A stretch of DNA of 5,316 nucleotides. It comes from Methylococcaceae bacterium NSP1-2 (GTDB lineage: Bacteria; Pseudomonadota; Gammaproteobacteria; Methylococcales; Methylomonadaceae). The position numbers were made by a program, and so were the translations under genes. The stretch's first letter is position 1; the number at the start of each line of letters is the position of its first letter. Location: NCBI GenBank assembly GCA_002256685.1, contig NQJH01000141.1, forward strand, positions 1-5,316, in the 5' to 3' direction. Below, piece after piece: positions 1 through 5,316 of this stretch. The notes under the pieces were generated by a model. It had not been told where the DNA came from and did no database searches. It was given only the letters and a program-made list of their open reading frames with translations.

Positions 1-1551
1 TTGGTCGAAGATGAGCAGTGGTTGTATGGCTTTTATGACAGCAAATTGCCGCCTGAGGTATTCAGCGGCGTAACGCTGGACACTTGGCGTAAAAAAGTCG
101 AACGTGACAATCCCAAATTACTATTTTTAACTAAAGAAGATTTAACCCGCGAACAAGAGAGTCCTGTTAATGACTGGGACACTCCCGACAGTAAAAAAAT
201 CGGCAATTTGACCATTGCGTTGCAATACCGTTTTGAACCCGGTCATGATGAAGACGGCGTAACAGCGATTATTCCCGTGCATCAACTTAATCAAGTGTCG
301 CAAGCACCGTTTGATTGGCTGGTATTGGGAATGCTGGAAGAAAAATGTATCGCCATGATTAAATCTTTACCGAAACAGATACGCAAACATTTTGTGCCTG
401 TGCCTGAAACCGTCAAACGCTGTTTAGAAATTGAACCTGATTTTAAAGGCACGGTGCAAGAATGGTTAGGCAATCGGTTACGCAAATTAACCGATGAAGC
501 GATACCGTTAAATGCGTGGGCGATGGACAGTTTGCCTGAACATTTGAAAATGAATTTTCGGATTGTTGAAGACGGAAAATTACTGGATTACGGACGCGAT
601 TTAAAAAAATTACAGGCAAAATATAACATCGAAGCGGGCGATAGTTTTGACCAAATCGCCGCCGATGAATTGAATTACACCGGTTGTATTCAATGGGCGT
701 TTGATGATTTACCTGAGACTTATTCGTTCATGCAAAAAGGGCAGGATTTTATTGGCTACCCTGCCCTCGTTGATGAAGGGGATGCGGTGGGGGTGCGCAT
801 TTTTGATACGGAACAAAAAGCCGCTGTCCAGCATTCAGCGGGGTTGATGCGCTTGTTTGCGTTACAACTGCGCAAAGAATGCAGTTATATCAACAAAAAT
901 ATGCCGCAATCCGCCGCGATAGAATTAACCTACAATCGTTTACCGAAGCATCCGATTATAGAGACCTTGGCGACGACCAACACTTACAAAGACGATATGC
1001 TGACCTTAATGCTGCACAGCGTTTTTATAGATGGCAAAACCATCCGCACGCAAACCGCTTTTGAGCAAAGTTTGCGCGACAACAAAGCGCAATTAATGAC
1101 GGTAGCCAATGAAGCGAGTAAAATTGCCTTAGAAATTATGACGCTTTATAGCACGATAAAAACAGACTTACAGCGTTTTAATACTAATGACCCACTGGCA
1201 AAAGACATTAATGAGCAATTAGACTTGTTGATTTATAAAGGCTTTATTCGTAATACGCCTTATACTCAACTTAAAGTTATTCCGCGTTATTTAAAAGCCG
1301 CGCACTATCGCTTAGACAAATACGATAATAATGCGCAGAAAGTTCAAGAATTAAACCGTTACGTCATCCGTTACTGGAAAGACATCGAGAAAAGAACCAA
1401 AAAAGACCCCGTGATTCCCGAACGCGATGCGTTTCGCTGGGCGTTAGAAGAATTTCGCGTGTCATTATTTGCCCAACAATTAAAAACCGCTTACCCCGTT
1501 TCAGCCAAACGCATGGATAAACTGTGGGATGAATACGGAGCGAGTCTTTAA
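1..1551 (+). CDS. hrpA: ATP-dependent RNA helicase HrpA, C-terminal part (5' end outside window)
   Basis: This is the 3' portion of a DEAH-box RNA helicase of the HrpA family, a cytoplasmic enzyme linked in E. coli to mRNA processing and rescue of stalled ribosomes. The 516 visible residues correspond to most of the C-terminal DUF3418 region; the helicase core and its Walker motifs lie upstream. Recognisable family stretches are LYGFYDSKLPPEV (residues 8-20), YRFEPGHDEDGVT near 76-88, IKSLPKQIRKHFVPVP near 120-135, YPALVDEGDAV near 253-263, and the C-terminal FRVSLFAQQLKTAYPVSAKR near 485-504. From memory these align well with E. coli HrpA. Full-length members are about 1300 residues, so roughly 800 are missing. 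The TTG at position 1 is therefore an internal Leu codon, not a start. The frame is intact to TAA at 1549-1551, and the C-terminus ends where the family normally ends. No hairpin terminator is visible after it, and the next gene starts 52 nt downstream. Confidence 0.93.
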   Translation: MVEDEQWLYGFYDSKLPPEVFSGVTLDTWRKKVERDNPKLLFLTKEDLTREQESPVNDWDTPDSKKIGNLTIALQYRFEPGHDEDGVTAIIPVHQLNQVSQAPFDWLVLGMLEEKCIAMIKSLPKQIRKHFVPVPETVKRCLEIEPDFKGTVQEWLGNRLRKLTDEAIPLNAWAMDSLPEHLKMNFRIVEDGKLLDYGRDLKKLQAKYNIEAGDSFDQIAADELNYTGCIQWAFDDLPETYSFMQKGQDFIGYPALVDEGDAVGVRIFDTEQKAAVQHSAGLMRLFALQLRKECSYINKNMPQSAAIELTYNRLPKHPIIETLATTNTYKDDMLTLMLHSVFIDGKTIRTQTAFEQSLRDNKAQLMTVANEASKIALEIMTLYSTIKTDLQRFNTNDPLAKDINEQLDLLIYKGFIRNTPYTQLKVIPRYLKAAHYRLDKYDNNAQKVQELNRYVIRYWKDIEKRTKKDPVIPERDAFRWALEEFRVSLFAQQLKTAYPVSAKRMDKLWDEYGASL

Positions 1552-1592
1552 TCGGCGATAAGCACGACAAATAATTAATTATCACAATATTT

Positions 1593-1597
1593 AGGAG
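1593..1597 (+). promoter_or_regulatory. Ribosome binding site of the small unknown gene
   Basis: AGGAG lies 6 nt before the ATG at 1604, a strong Shine-Dalgarno match at good spacing. It decides the start in favour of 1604 over the in-frame ATG at 1646, which has only a purine-rich AAGGGG about 15 nt upstream. Confidence 0.8.
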
Positions 1598-1603
1598 TAG
1601 TAA

Positions 1604-1885
1604 ATGGAACACGTTAATAAAGAAAAGGGGATTGCAATAACGATAATGGAGCGGTTTGAAAAGCAAACGCTTCCTGATCTATTGTGGATTAAGGGTAGAG
1701 TTGAGAATGGCGAGTTACTTAGTGATGGCGATATGGAATTTCTTGAGCAAATTTCTCAGAATGCCACCGATATTAAGCCGTTAATTGATGCGCAGACAGA
1801 ATGGCAGTCTTTATACGCTAGCACGATAAATCTCTATGAAGAAATTATCGCTAAAGCATTGGCGAACCAGCAGGCGGCAGAGTAA
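1604..1885 (+). CDS. Small acidic protein of unknown function (93 aa)
   Basis: I do not recognise a named family. The product has 17 Asp/Glu against 8 Lys/Arg, no cysteine, no signal peptide and no membrane segment, so a soluble cytoplasmic protein is expected. The sequence looks mostly helical: a first segment around FEKQTLPDLLWIKGRV (18-33), a turn at NGELLSDGD (35-43), a helix at MEFLEQISQ (44-52), and a last helix about 66-90 with LYEEIIAKALANQQ. The pattern of leucine-rich helix, L-S-D-x-D turn, second helix and final LYxEI helix reminds me of short uncharacterised proteins in sulfur- and methane-oxidising gammaproteobacteria, but that is memory only. Support for a real gene is the strong AGGAG at 1593-1597, a start just after hrpA, and a clean frame between two genes on the same strand. 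It precedes fhs by 57 nt, so cotranscription is possible. An alternative start is Met15 (1646). Confidence 0.8.
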   Translation: MEHVNKEKGIAITIMERFEKQTLPDLLWIKGRVENGELLSDGDMEFLEQISQNATDIKPLIDAQTEWQSLYASTINLYEEIIAKALANQQAAE

Positions 1886-1932
1886 TTTTTCCTTACCCCA
1901 ATCGCAACCATTCAAATTAATTATTCATCACT

Positions 1933-1937
1933 AGGAG
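1933..1937 (+). promoter_or_regulatory. Ribosome binding site of fhs
   Basis: AGGAG ends 5 nt before the ATG at 1943, which fixes the fhs start. The rest of the 57-nt gap (1886-1942) is AT-rich. It holds no hairpin terminator, no convincing promoter and no riboswitch-like structure that I can see. Confidence 0.8.
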
Positions 1938-1942
1938 ACTTA

Positions 1943-3616
1943 ATGTCTGATATAGAAATAGCCCAACAAGCTAACATGAAACCGATTATCGGTTTGGTCA
2001 AAGAACAATACGGTATCGATGCCGAACACCTAGACCCCATTGGGCATTACAAAGCCAAAATGTCATTGGAATACGTCAACAGTTTGGCTGACAAAGAAGA
2101 CGGTAAACTGATTTTAGTCACCGCCATCAGTCCAACTCCGGCTGGTGAAGGTAAAACCACCACCACGGTGGGTTTAGGCGATGCCATGAACCGCTTAAAT
2201 AAACAAACTATTATGTGCTTGCGTGAGCCATCATTAGGACCGTGTTTTGGTGTAAAAGGCGGCGCGGCAGGGGGTGGTTACTCACAGATTGTACCGATGG
2301 AAGACATTAATCTACATTTTACGGGTGACTTCCACGCCATAGGTGTCGCACATAATCTATTATCAGCATTAATAGACAACCATATTCATCACGGTAATGC
2401 GTTGGACATAGATCCACGCCTTATTCAATGGAAACGGGTGGTGGATATGAATGACCGCGCTCTGCGTCATATCGTGGTCGGTATGGGCGGCACAGCGAAT
2501 GGCTTTTTGCGTGAAGATGGTTTTGATATTGTGGTCGCTTCGGAAGTGATGGCGATTTTATGTCTTGCCACTAGCCGCGCTGATTTAAAAGCCCGTTTAG
2601 GACGGATTGTTATCGGCTATAAATCCGATAAAGTCACGCCCGTTTATGCGCGTGATTTAAACGCACAAGGTTCGATGGCGGCAGTATTAAAAGAGGCGAT
2701 TAAACCCAATTTAGTGCAGACCTTGGAAAATAATATTGCCATTATTCACGGTGGTCCGTTTGCCAATATCGCGCATGGTTGCAATACCGTTATTGCAACC
2801 CAAACCGCCTTAAAATTGGCTGATTATGTCATTACCGAAGCGGGTTTCGGGGCGGATTTAGGCGCGGAAAAATTCATTGATATTAAGTGTCGCATGGCAG
2901 GTTTAAAACCTTCTGCTGTGGTATTAGTTGCAACCATACGCGCTCTAAAATTTCATGGCGGTGTCACTAAAGAGGAACTTAATCAAGAAAATCTTGCTGC
3001 CTTAGCAGAGGGTTTTGCTAATCTGGAACGCCATTACCATAACATTACTGAGCATTACGGTTTACCTTGTGTGGTGTGTCTTAATAATTTTACCTTTGAC
3101 ACCGAGGCTGAAATTAACTTACTCAAAGAAAAATGCGCCAGCATCAATGCAAGCTGCGTAGTCTCCAAACATTGGGCAGAAGGTGGCGCGGGTGCTGAAG
3201 ATTTAGCAAAAACGGTGCTAGACATCGTCGATCATCGTGAAGCCGGTTGTACATTCGTTTATGATGAAAATTTAAGTTTATGGGAAAAAATCGAAACCAT
3301 TGCCACTAAGTTATACGGCGCGTCAAACGTCACCGCCAGTGCCAAAGTAAAAGCCCAGCTTGCCAGATGGAATGTCGATTATGGCAAATTCCCTATTTGT
3401 ATTGCCAAAACCCAAATGTCATTTTCCACTAATCCCCTCGTTAAAGGTGCGCCTTCAGGGCACACCATAGAAATTCGAGATGTTAAACTTGCCAATGGTG
3501 CAGGTTTTATCGTTGCCATTGCTGGCGACATCATGACCATGCCCGGCTTACCCAAAGTCCCCGCCGCTGAACGTATCGATATTGATGATAATGGGCGGAT
3601 AACAGGGCTATTTTAA
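1943..3616 (+). CDS. fhs: Formate--tetrahydrofolate ligase
   Basis: This cytoplasmic enzyme (EC 6.3.4.3, also called FTHFS or FtfL) joins formate to tetrahydrofolate with ATP, giving 10-formyl-THF for purines, formyl-Met-tRNA and, via FolD, methylene-THF. At 557 residues it has the usual length of bacterial members. The nucleotide-binding loop TPAGEGKTTTT covers 65-75 with Lys71. The signature LREPSLGPCFGVKGGAAGGG runs from 93 to 112, and HFTGDFHAI covers 125-133. EAGFGADLGAEKF is near 299-311 and MPGLPKVPAA near 533-542. All are in the family order and no key segment is missing. The start at 1943 is backed by AGGAG at 1933-1937. The small unknown gene lies upstream on the same strand and may share the transcript. 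Downstream is a long repeat-bearing gap. E. coli lacks this gene and relies on other one-carbon routes, so its presence points to a lineage using formate as a one-carbon source, for example a methylotroph or autotroph (inference). Confidence 0.97.
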   Translation: MSDIEIAQQANMKPIIGLVKEQYGIDAEHLDPIGHYKAKMSLEYVNSLADKEDGKLILVTAISPTPAGEGKTTTTVGLGDAMNRLNKQTIMCLREPSLGPCFGVKGGAAGGGYSQIVPMEDINLHFTGDFHAIGVAHNLLSALIDNHIHHGNALDIDPRLIQWKRVVDMNDRALRHIVVGMGGTANGFLREDGFDIVVASEVMAILCLATSRADLKARLGRIVIGYKSDKVTPVYARDLNAQGSMAAVLKEAIKPNLVQTLENNIAIIHGGPFANIAHGCNTVIATQTALKLADYVITEAGFGADLGAEKFIDIKCRMAGLKPSAVVLVATIRALKFHGGVTKEELNQENLAALAEGFANLERHYHNITEHYGLPCVVCLNNFTFDTEAEINLLKEKCASINASCVVSKHWAEGGAGAEDLAKTVLDIVDHREAGCTFVYDENLSLWEKIETIATKLYGASNVTASAKVKAQLARWNVDYGKFPICIAKTQMSFSTNPLVKGAPSGHTIEIRDVKLANGAGFIVAIAGDIMTMPGLPKVPAAERIDIDDNGRITGLF

Positions 3617-3659
3617 GCTCATACAGGGTTTTCAATCTACGTTAGTTATTCAAATACTC

Positions 3660-3696
3660 TGTGCTGGAGGTCAGGCTTTGCCTGACCTCCAGCACA
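3660..3696. repeat. Perfect 17-bp inverted repeat, REP-like palindrome
   Basis: The left arm 3661-3676 (GTGCTGGAGGTCAGGC) and the right arm 3680-3695 are exact reverse complements around a TTT loop, and T3660/A3696 adds one more pair. The hairpin begins 44 nt after the fhs stop. Its right arm is followed by AAACAAC rather than a T run (the nearest TTTTT is at 3710-3714), so it is not a textbook intrinsic terminator. It could still stop or slow RNA polymerase or protect the fhs mRNA 3' end. The perfect, GC-rich, intergenic form resembles dispersed REP-type elements, but this window has only one copy. Confidence 0.75.
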
Positions 3697-3729
3697 AACA
3701 ACTATCCAATTTTTGTGTAATTAACCTGA

Positions 3730-3804
3730 TATGAAAGCACTGTAAGTGTTTAACTTAAACTTTCGAGGTTTTAAAAACCTCGGCGGTTTACCTCAGTTTT
3801 CATA
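3730..3804. repeat. Multi-hairpin palindromic element (REP- or MITE-like)
   Basis: An outer inverted pair TATGAAA (3730-3736) / TTTCATA (3798-3804) encloses smaller palindromes. These are CACT-GTA-AGTG (3738-3748), the near-perfect GTTTAA-C-TTAAAC (3748-3760), CGAGGTT-TTAAA-AACCTCG (3764-3782) and GGT-TT-ACC (3785-3792). GAGGT at 3765-3769 can pair with either ACCTC copy (3777-3781 or 3790-3794), so two foldings compete. The GAGGTTTTAAAAACCTCG core looks like a dispersed bacterial repeat, but this rests on one copy. The 7-bp outer pair could be chance. Confidence 0.45.
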
Positions 3805-3855
3805 GCACCAACACCGATAAAACACCACAAAACCAAGTCAGAGCCGTATCTACAC

Positions 3856-3883
3856 TTGTACCTTACGCCTTATGAAATATAAT
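3856..3883 (+). promoter_or_regulatory. Probable sigma-70 promoter of hom
   Basis: A perfect -10 hexamer TATAAT sits at 3878-3883. A weak -35 candidate, TTGTAC (3856-3861, three of six consensus bases), lies 16 bp upstream. Transcription would start near 3890, giving a leader of about 23 nt that includes the GGAG at 3903-3906. The placement between the repeats and hom supports independent transcription of hom. Confidence 0.5.
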
Positions 3884-3902
3884 GACGGTTTTTAGTAAAG
3901 CT

Positions 3903-3906
3903 GGAG
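3903..3906 (+). promoter_or_regulatory. Ribosome binding site that decides the hom start
   Basis: GGAG is followed by 6 nt and then TTG at 3913. The other in-frame TTG, at 3907, touches the GGAG with no spacing and so is unlikely to be used. An in-frame stop at 3883-3885 excludes any start further upstream of these. Confidence 0.7.
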
Positions 3907-3912
3907 TTGACT

Positions 3913-5223
3913 TTGAAACCGGTAAAAGTAGGTGTATTAGGATTGGGTACTGTTGGCGGCGGTACGGTCAATGTATTAAAACGCAATGCCGCAGAAATTG
4001 CGCGTCGTGCGGGGCGAGAAATTATCATCACCCGTGCTTCGGCAAAAGATTTAGACAAAGCCCGAATTTGTGACACGCAAGGCATTATTTTAACCACCGA
4101 TCCGCTAGAGATTATTAATGACCCAGAGATAGATATTATTTTGGAACTCATTGGTGGCGCGGGTGTGGTGAAAGACTATGTTTTACAAGCGATAGCCAAC
4201 GGCAAACACGTTGTCACCGCTAATAAATCACTCATTGCTCTACACGGTAACGAAATTTTTGCCAAAGCCAGTGAAAAAGGCGTAATAGTGGCGTTTGAAG
4301 CGGCAGTTGCAGGTGGCATTCCGATTATCAAAGCGATACGCGAAGGCTTAAGCGGCAATCAAATCGAATGGTTAGCGGGTATTATCAACGGCACGGGCAA
4401 TTTTATTTTGACCGAAATGCGTGATAAAGGACGCGATTTTGCCGATGTCTTAGCCGAAGCCCAAGCTTTAGGTTATGCCGAAGCCGATCCCACCTTTGAT
4501 GTCGAAGGCATAGACGCAGGGCATAAACTGACTATTCTCGCCTCCATCGCCTTTGGTATTCCGTTACAGTTCGATAAAGTCTATACCGAAGGCATTACCA
4601 AAATCACTCGCACCGATGTTGAATACGCCGAACAATTGGGCTATCGCATTAAACACTTAGGTATTGCCAGAAAAACCCCCGAAGGCATTGAATTACGCGT
4701 CCACCCTACCCTAATTCCAAAACGCCGCTTGATTGCTAATGTCGATGGCGTAATGAATGCGGTATTAGTTCAAGGCGATGCTGTTGGTGCAACCTTATAT
4801 TATGGCAGAGGCGCAGGCGCAGAACCCACCGCTTCAGCCGTCGTTGCCGATGTCATTGATGTAGTCAGAGCCTTAACCACCGACCCTGAAAATCGTGTCC
4901 CGCATTTAGCCTTTCAAGCCGAATCGTTAGCCGACATTCCCGTATTATCTGCCGACAGTTTTAAAACCGCCTACTACTTACGCCTACACGCCGAAGACAA
5001 ATCAGGCGTATTAGCCGATGTCACCCGCATCCTCGCCGACCACGACATCAGCATCGAAGCCATCACCCAAAAAGAACCCCCCAAAGGTGAAACCATCGTC
5101 CCCATTATCATGTTGACCCAAGTCACCCAAGAACACCGCATGAATGCGGCGATTGCTAAAATCGAAGCCTTAGCGACGATAAGCGGCAAAGTGCATCGGA
5201 TTCGTTTGGAAACTTTGGGTTAA
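3913..5223 (+). CDS. hom: Homoserine dehydrogenase, monofunctional, with ACT domain
   Basis: This cytoplasmic enzyme (EC 1.1.1.3) reduces aspartate semialdehyde to homoserine with NAD(P)H, the branch point to threonine and methionine. From the TTG at 3913 it has 436 residues, normal for the stand-alone form and unlike the aspartokinase fusions ThrA/MetL of E. coli. The start gives MKPVKVGVLGLGTVGGG, matching the N-terminus I recall for other gammaproteobacterial Hom proteins. Domains: a Rossmann nucleotide-binding fold with GLGTVGGG (10-17) and TANKSLIA (102-109); a catalytic domain with GIINGTGNFILTEM (156-169) and GYAEADPTFDVEGIDAGHK (187-205), where Asp201 and Lys205 are the expected catalytic pair; GRGAGAEPTASAV (298-310); and a C-terminal ACT domain from about 354, the usual site of threonine feedback. 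No frameshift is seen. A two-codon longer version from TTG 3907 is possible but has no spacing to the ribosome binding site. Confidence 0.96.
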   Translation: MKPVKVGVLGLGTVGGGTVNVLKRNAAEIARRAGREIIITRASAKDLDKARICDTQGIILTTDPLEIINDPEIDIILELIGGAGVVKDYVLQAIANGKHVVTANKSLIALHGNEIFAKASEKGVIVAFEAAVAGGIPIIKAIREGLSGNQIEWLAGIINGTGNFILTEMRDKGRDFADVLAEAQALGYAEADPTFDVEGIDAGHKLTILASIAFGIPLQFDKVYTEGITKITRTDVEYAEQLGYRIKHLGIARKTPEGIELRVHPTLIPKRRLIANVDGVMNAVLVQGDAVGATLYYGRGAGAEPTASAVVADVIDVVRALTTDPENRVPHLAFQAESLADIPVLSADSFKTAYYLRLHAEDKSGVLADVTRILADHDISIEAITQKEPPKGETIVPIIMLTQVTQEHRMNAAIAKIEALATISGKVHRIRLETLG

Positions 5224-5231
5224 TTATTCAC

Positions 5232-5277
5232 TGCTTCCCACGCGCCGCGTGGGAATGCAATGACAGCGTGCCACGCT
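5232..5277. repeat. Paired palindromes after hom, REP-like
   Basis: The first hairpin has arms TTCCCACGC (5235-5243) and GCGTGGGAA (5247-5255) with loop GCC. It extends by TGC (5232-5234) against GCA (5257-5259) if T5256 is bulged out. The second, shorter hairpin is AGCGT (5265-5269) / ACGCT (5273-5277) with loop GCC. Two GC-rich hairpins in tandem with a short linker is the usual form of a dispersed REP-type repeat. The TTCCCACGC...GCGTGGGAATGC core is one I associate with repeats in environmental gammaproteobacteria (memory, not searched). It starts 9 nt after the hom stop and could also act as a 3' stabiliser. There is no T tract, so it is not a typical intrinsic terminator. Confidence 0.7.
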
Positions 5278-5300
5278 ACAATCCATCAAAGGTTATAACA

Positions 5301-5316
5301 ATGGAAATAAGCAAAA
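5301..5316 (+). CDS. Probable start of next gene (cut by window end)
   Basis: An ATG at 5301 follows AAAGG (5288-5292) at 8 nt spacing and opens a frame reading M-E-I-S-K before the sequence ends. Threonine synthase (thrC) often follows hom in gammaproteobacteria, but five residues cannot identify the product, and this N-terminus is not one I recognise for ThrC. The 77-nt repeat-bearing gap also weakens an operon link with hom. Confidence 0.4.

Larger units (their letters stand above)
3617..3906. other. Non-coding gap between fhs and hom
   Basis: This stretch of about 290 bases carries no convincing gene on either strand. In order it holds a plain AT-rich spacer (3617-3659), a perfect long hairpin (3660-3696), a T-containing linker, a multi-hairpin element (3730-3804), a featureless stretch (about 3805-3853), a probable hom promoter (3856-3883) and the hom ribosome binding site (3903-3906). 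No Thr/Ile- or Met-rich leader peptide that would suggest attenuation of hom is visible. Confidence 0.75.

Noticed and set aside
1..1551. A complete 516-aa gene starting with TTG at position 1
   Set aside because: The homology is to the C-terminal part of HrpA and the frame is open to the window edge, so the gene is truncated by the window and not short.
1364..1666. 100-codon open frame on the - strand over the hrpA end and the small gene start
   Set aside because: It overlaps two well-supported + strand genes, its product matches no family I know, and no ribosome binding site was evident.
1886..1942. THF or ZTP riboswitch before fhs
   Set aside because: The gap is only 57 nt, AT-rich, and shows no stem or pseudoknot pattern of those classes.
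3660..3714. Intrinsic terminator for fhs
   Set aside because: The hairpin is strong, but the first T tract (3710-3714) starts 13 nt beyond the stem, so it does not fit the usual stem-plus-U-run form. I annotated it as a repeat instead.
3800..3912. Attenuator with a leader peptide for hom
   Set aside because: No short frame rich in Thr, Ile or Met codons with a ribosome binding site is present, and the predicted leader is only about 23 nt.
3882..4073. 63-codon frame starting at the ATG at 3882, overlapping the hom start
   Set aside because: Its ATG lies inside the -10 box proposed for hom, its frame overlaps well-conserved Hom sequence, and the Cys/Arg-rich product looks like an out-of-frame shadow.
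3870..4151. 93-codon - strand frame over the hom 5' end
   Set aside because: It is the complement of conserved Rossmann-domain coding sequence; nothing independent supports it.
1..5316. CRISPR array, tRNA, rRNA, insertion sequence or defence system
   Set aside because: No regularly spaced repeats, cloverleaf sequence, transposase motifs or defence-type domains were seen on either strand.

Overview
The window looks like a chromosomal segment of a gammaproteobacterium. The best clue is the left-hand gene, a close relative of the C-terminal half of the RNA helicase HrpA, a family typical of Proteobacteria. Base composition leans AT, and codons often end in A or T. The intergenic palindromes resemble the REP-like repeats common in free-living gammaproteobacteria of the Methylococcales/Thiotrichales kind. 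That narrower placement is an impression from the repeats, not a demonstrated assignment.

Layout, with all genes on the + strand: (1) positions 1-1551 are the 3' part of hrpA, cut by the window edge. (2) 1604-1885 encodes a 93-residue acidic protein of unknown function with a clear ribosome binding site. (3) 1943-3616 is a complete fhs, encoding formate--tetrahydrofolate ligase. (4) 3617-3912 is a non-coding gap holding a long perfect hairpin, a multi-hairpin element and a likely promoter. (5) 3913-5223 is a complete hom, encoding a stand-alone homoserine dehydrogenase with an ACT domain and a probable TTG start. (6) 5224-5300 is a short gap filled by two further palindromes. (7) An ATG at 5301 probably opens the next gene, of which only five codons are visible.

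The genes are mostly housekeeping. Fhs activates formate to 10-formyl-tetrahydrofolate, feeding one-carbon units to purine, formyl-Met and, through further steps, serine/glycine and methionine synthesis. Hom makes homoserine, the branch point to threonine and methionine. The two are separated by about 290 bp of repeats and a promoter, so they are probably transcribed separately. The small unknown gene lies 57 nt before fhs and may share its transcript.

I did not find a new defence, mobile or RNA-guided system. The points most worth a second look are the small unknown protein and the cluster of unrelated palindromic elements on both sides of hom.
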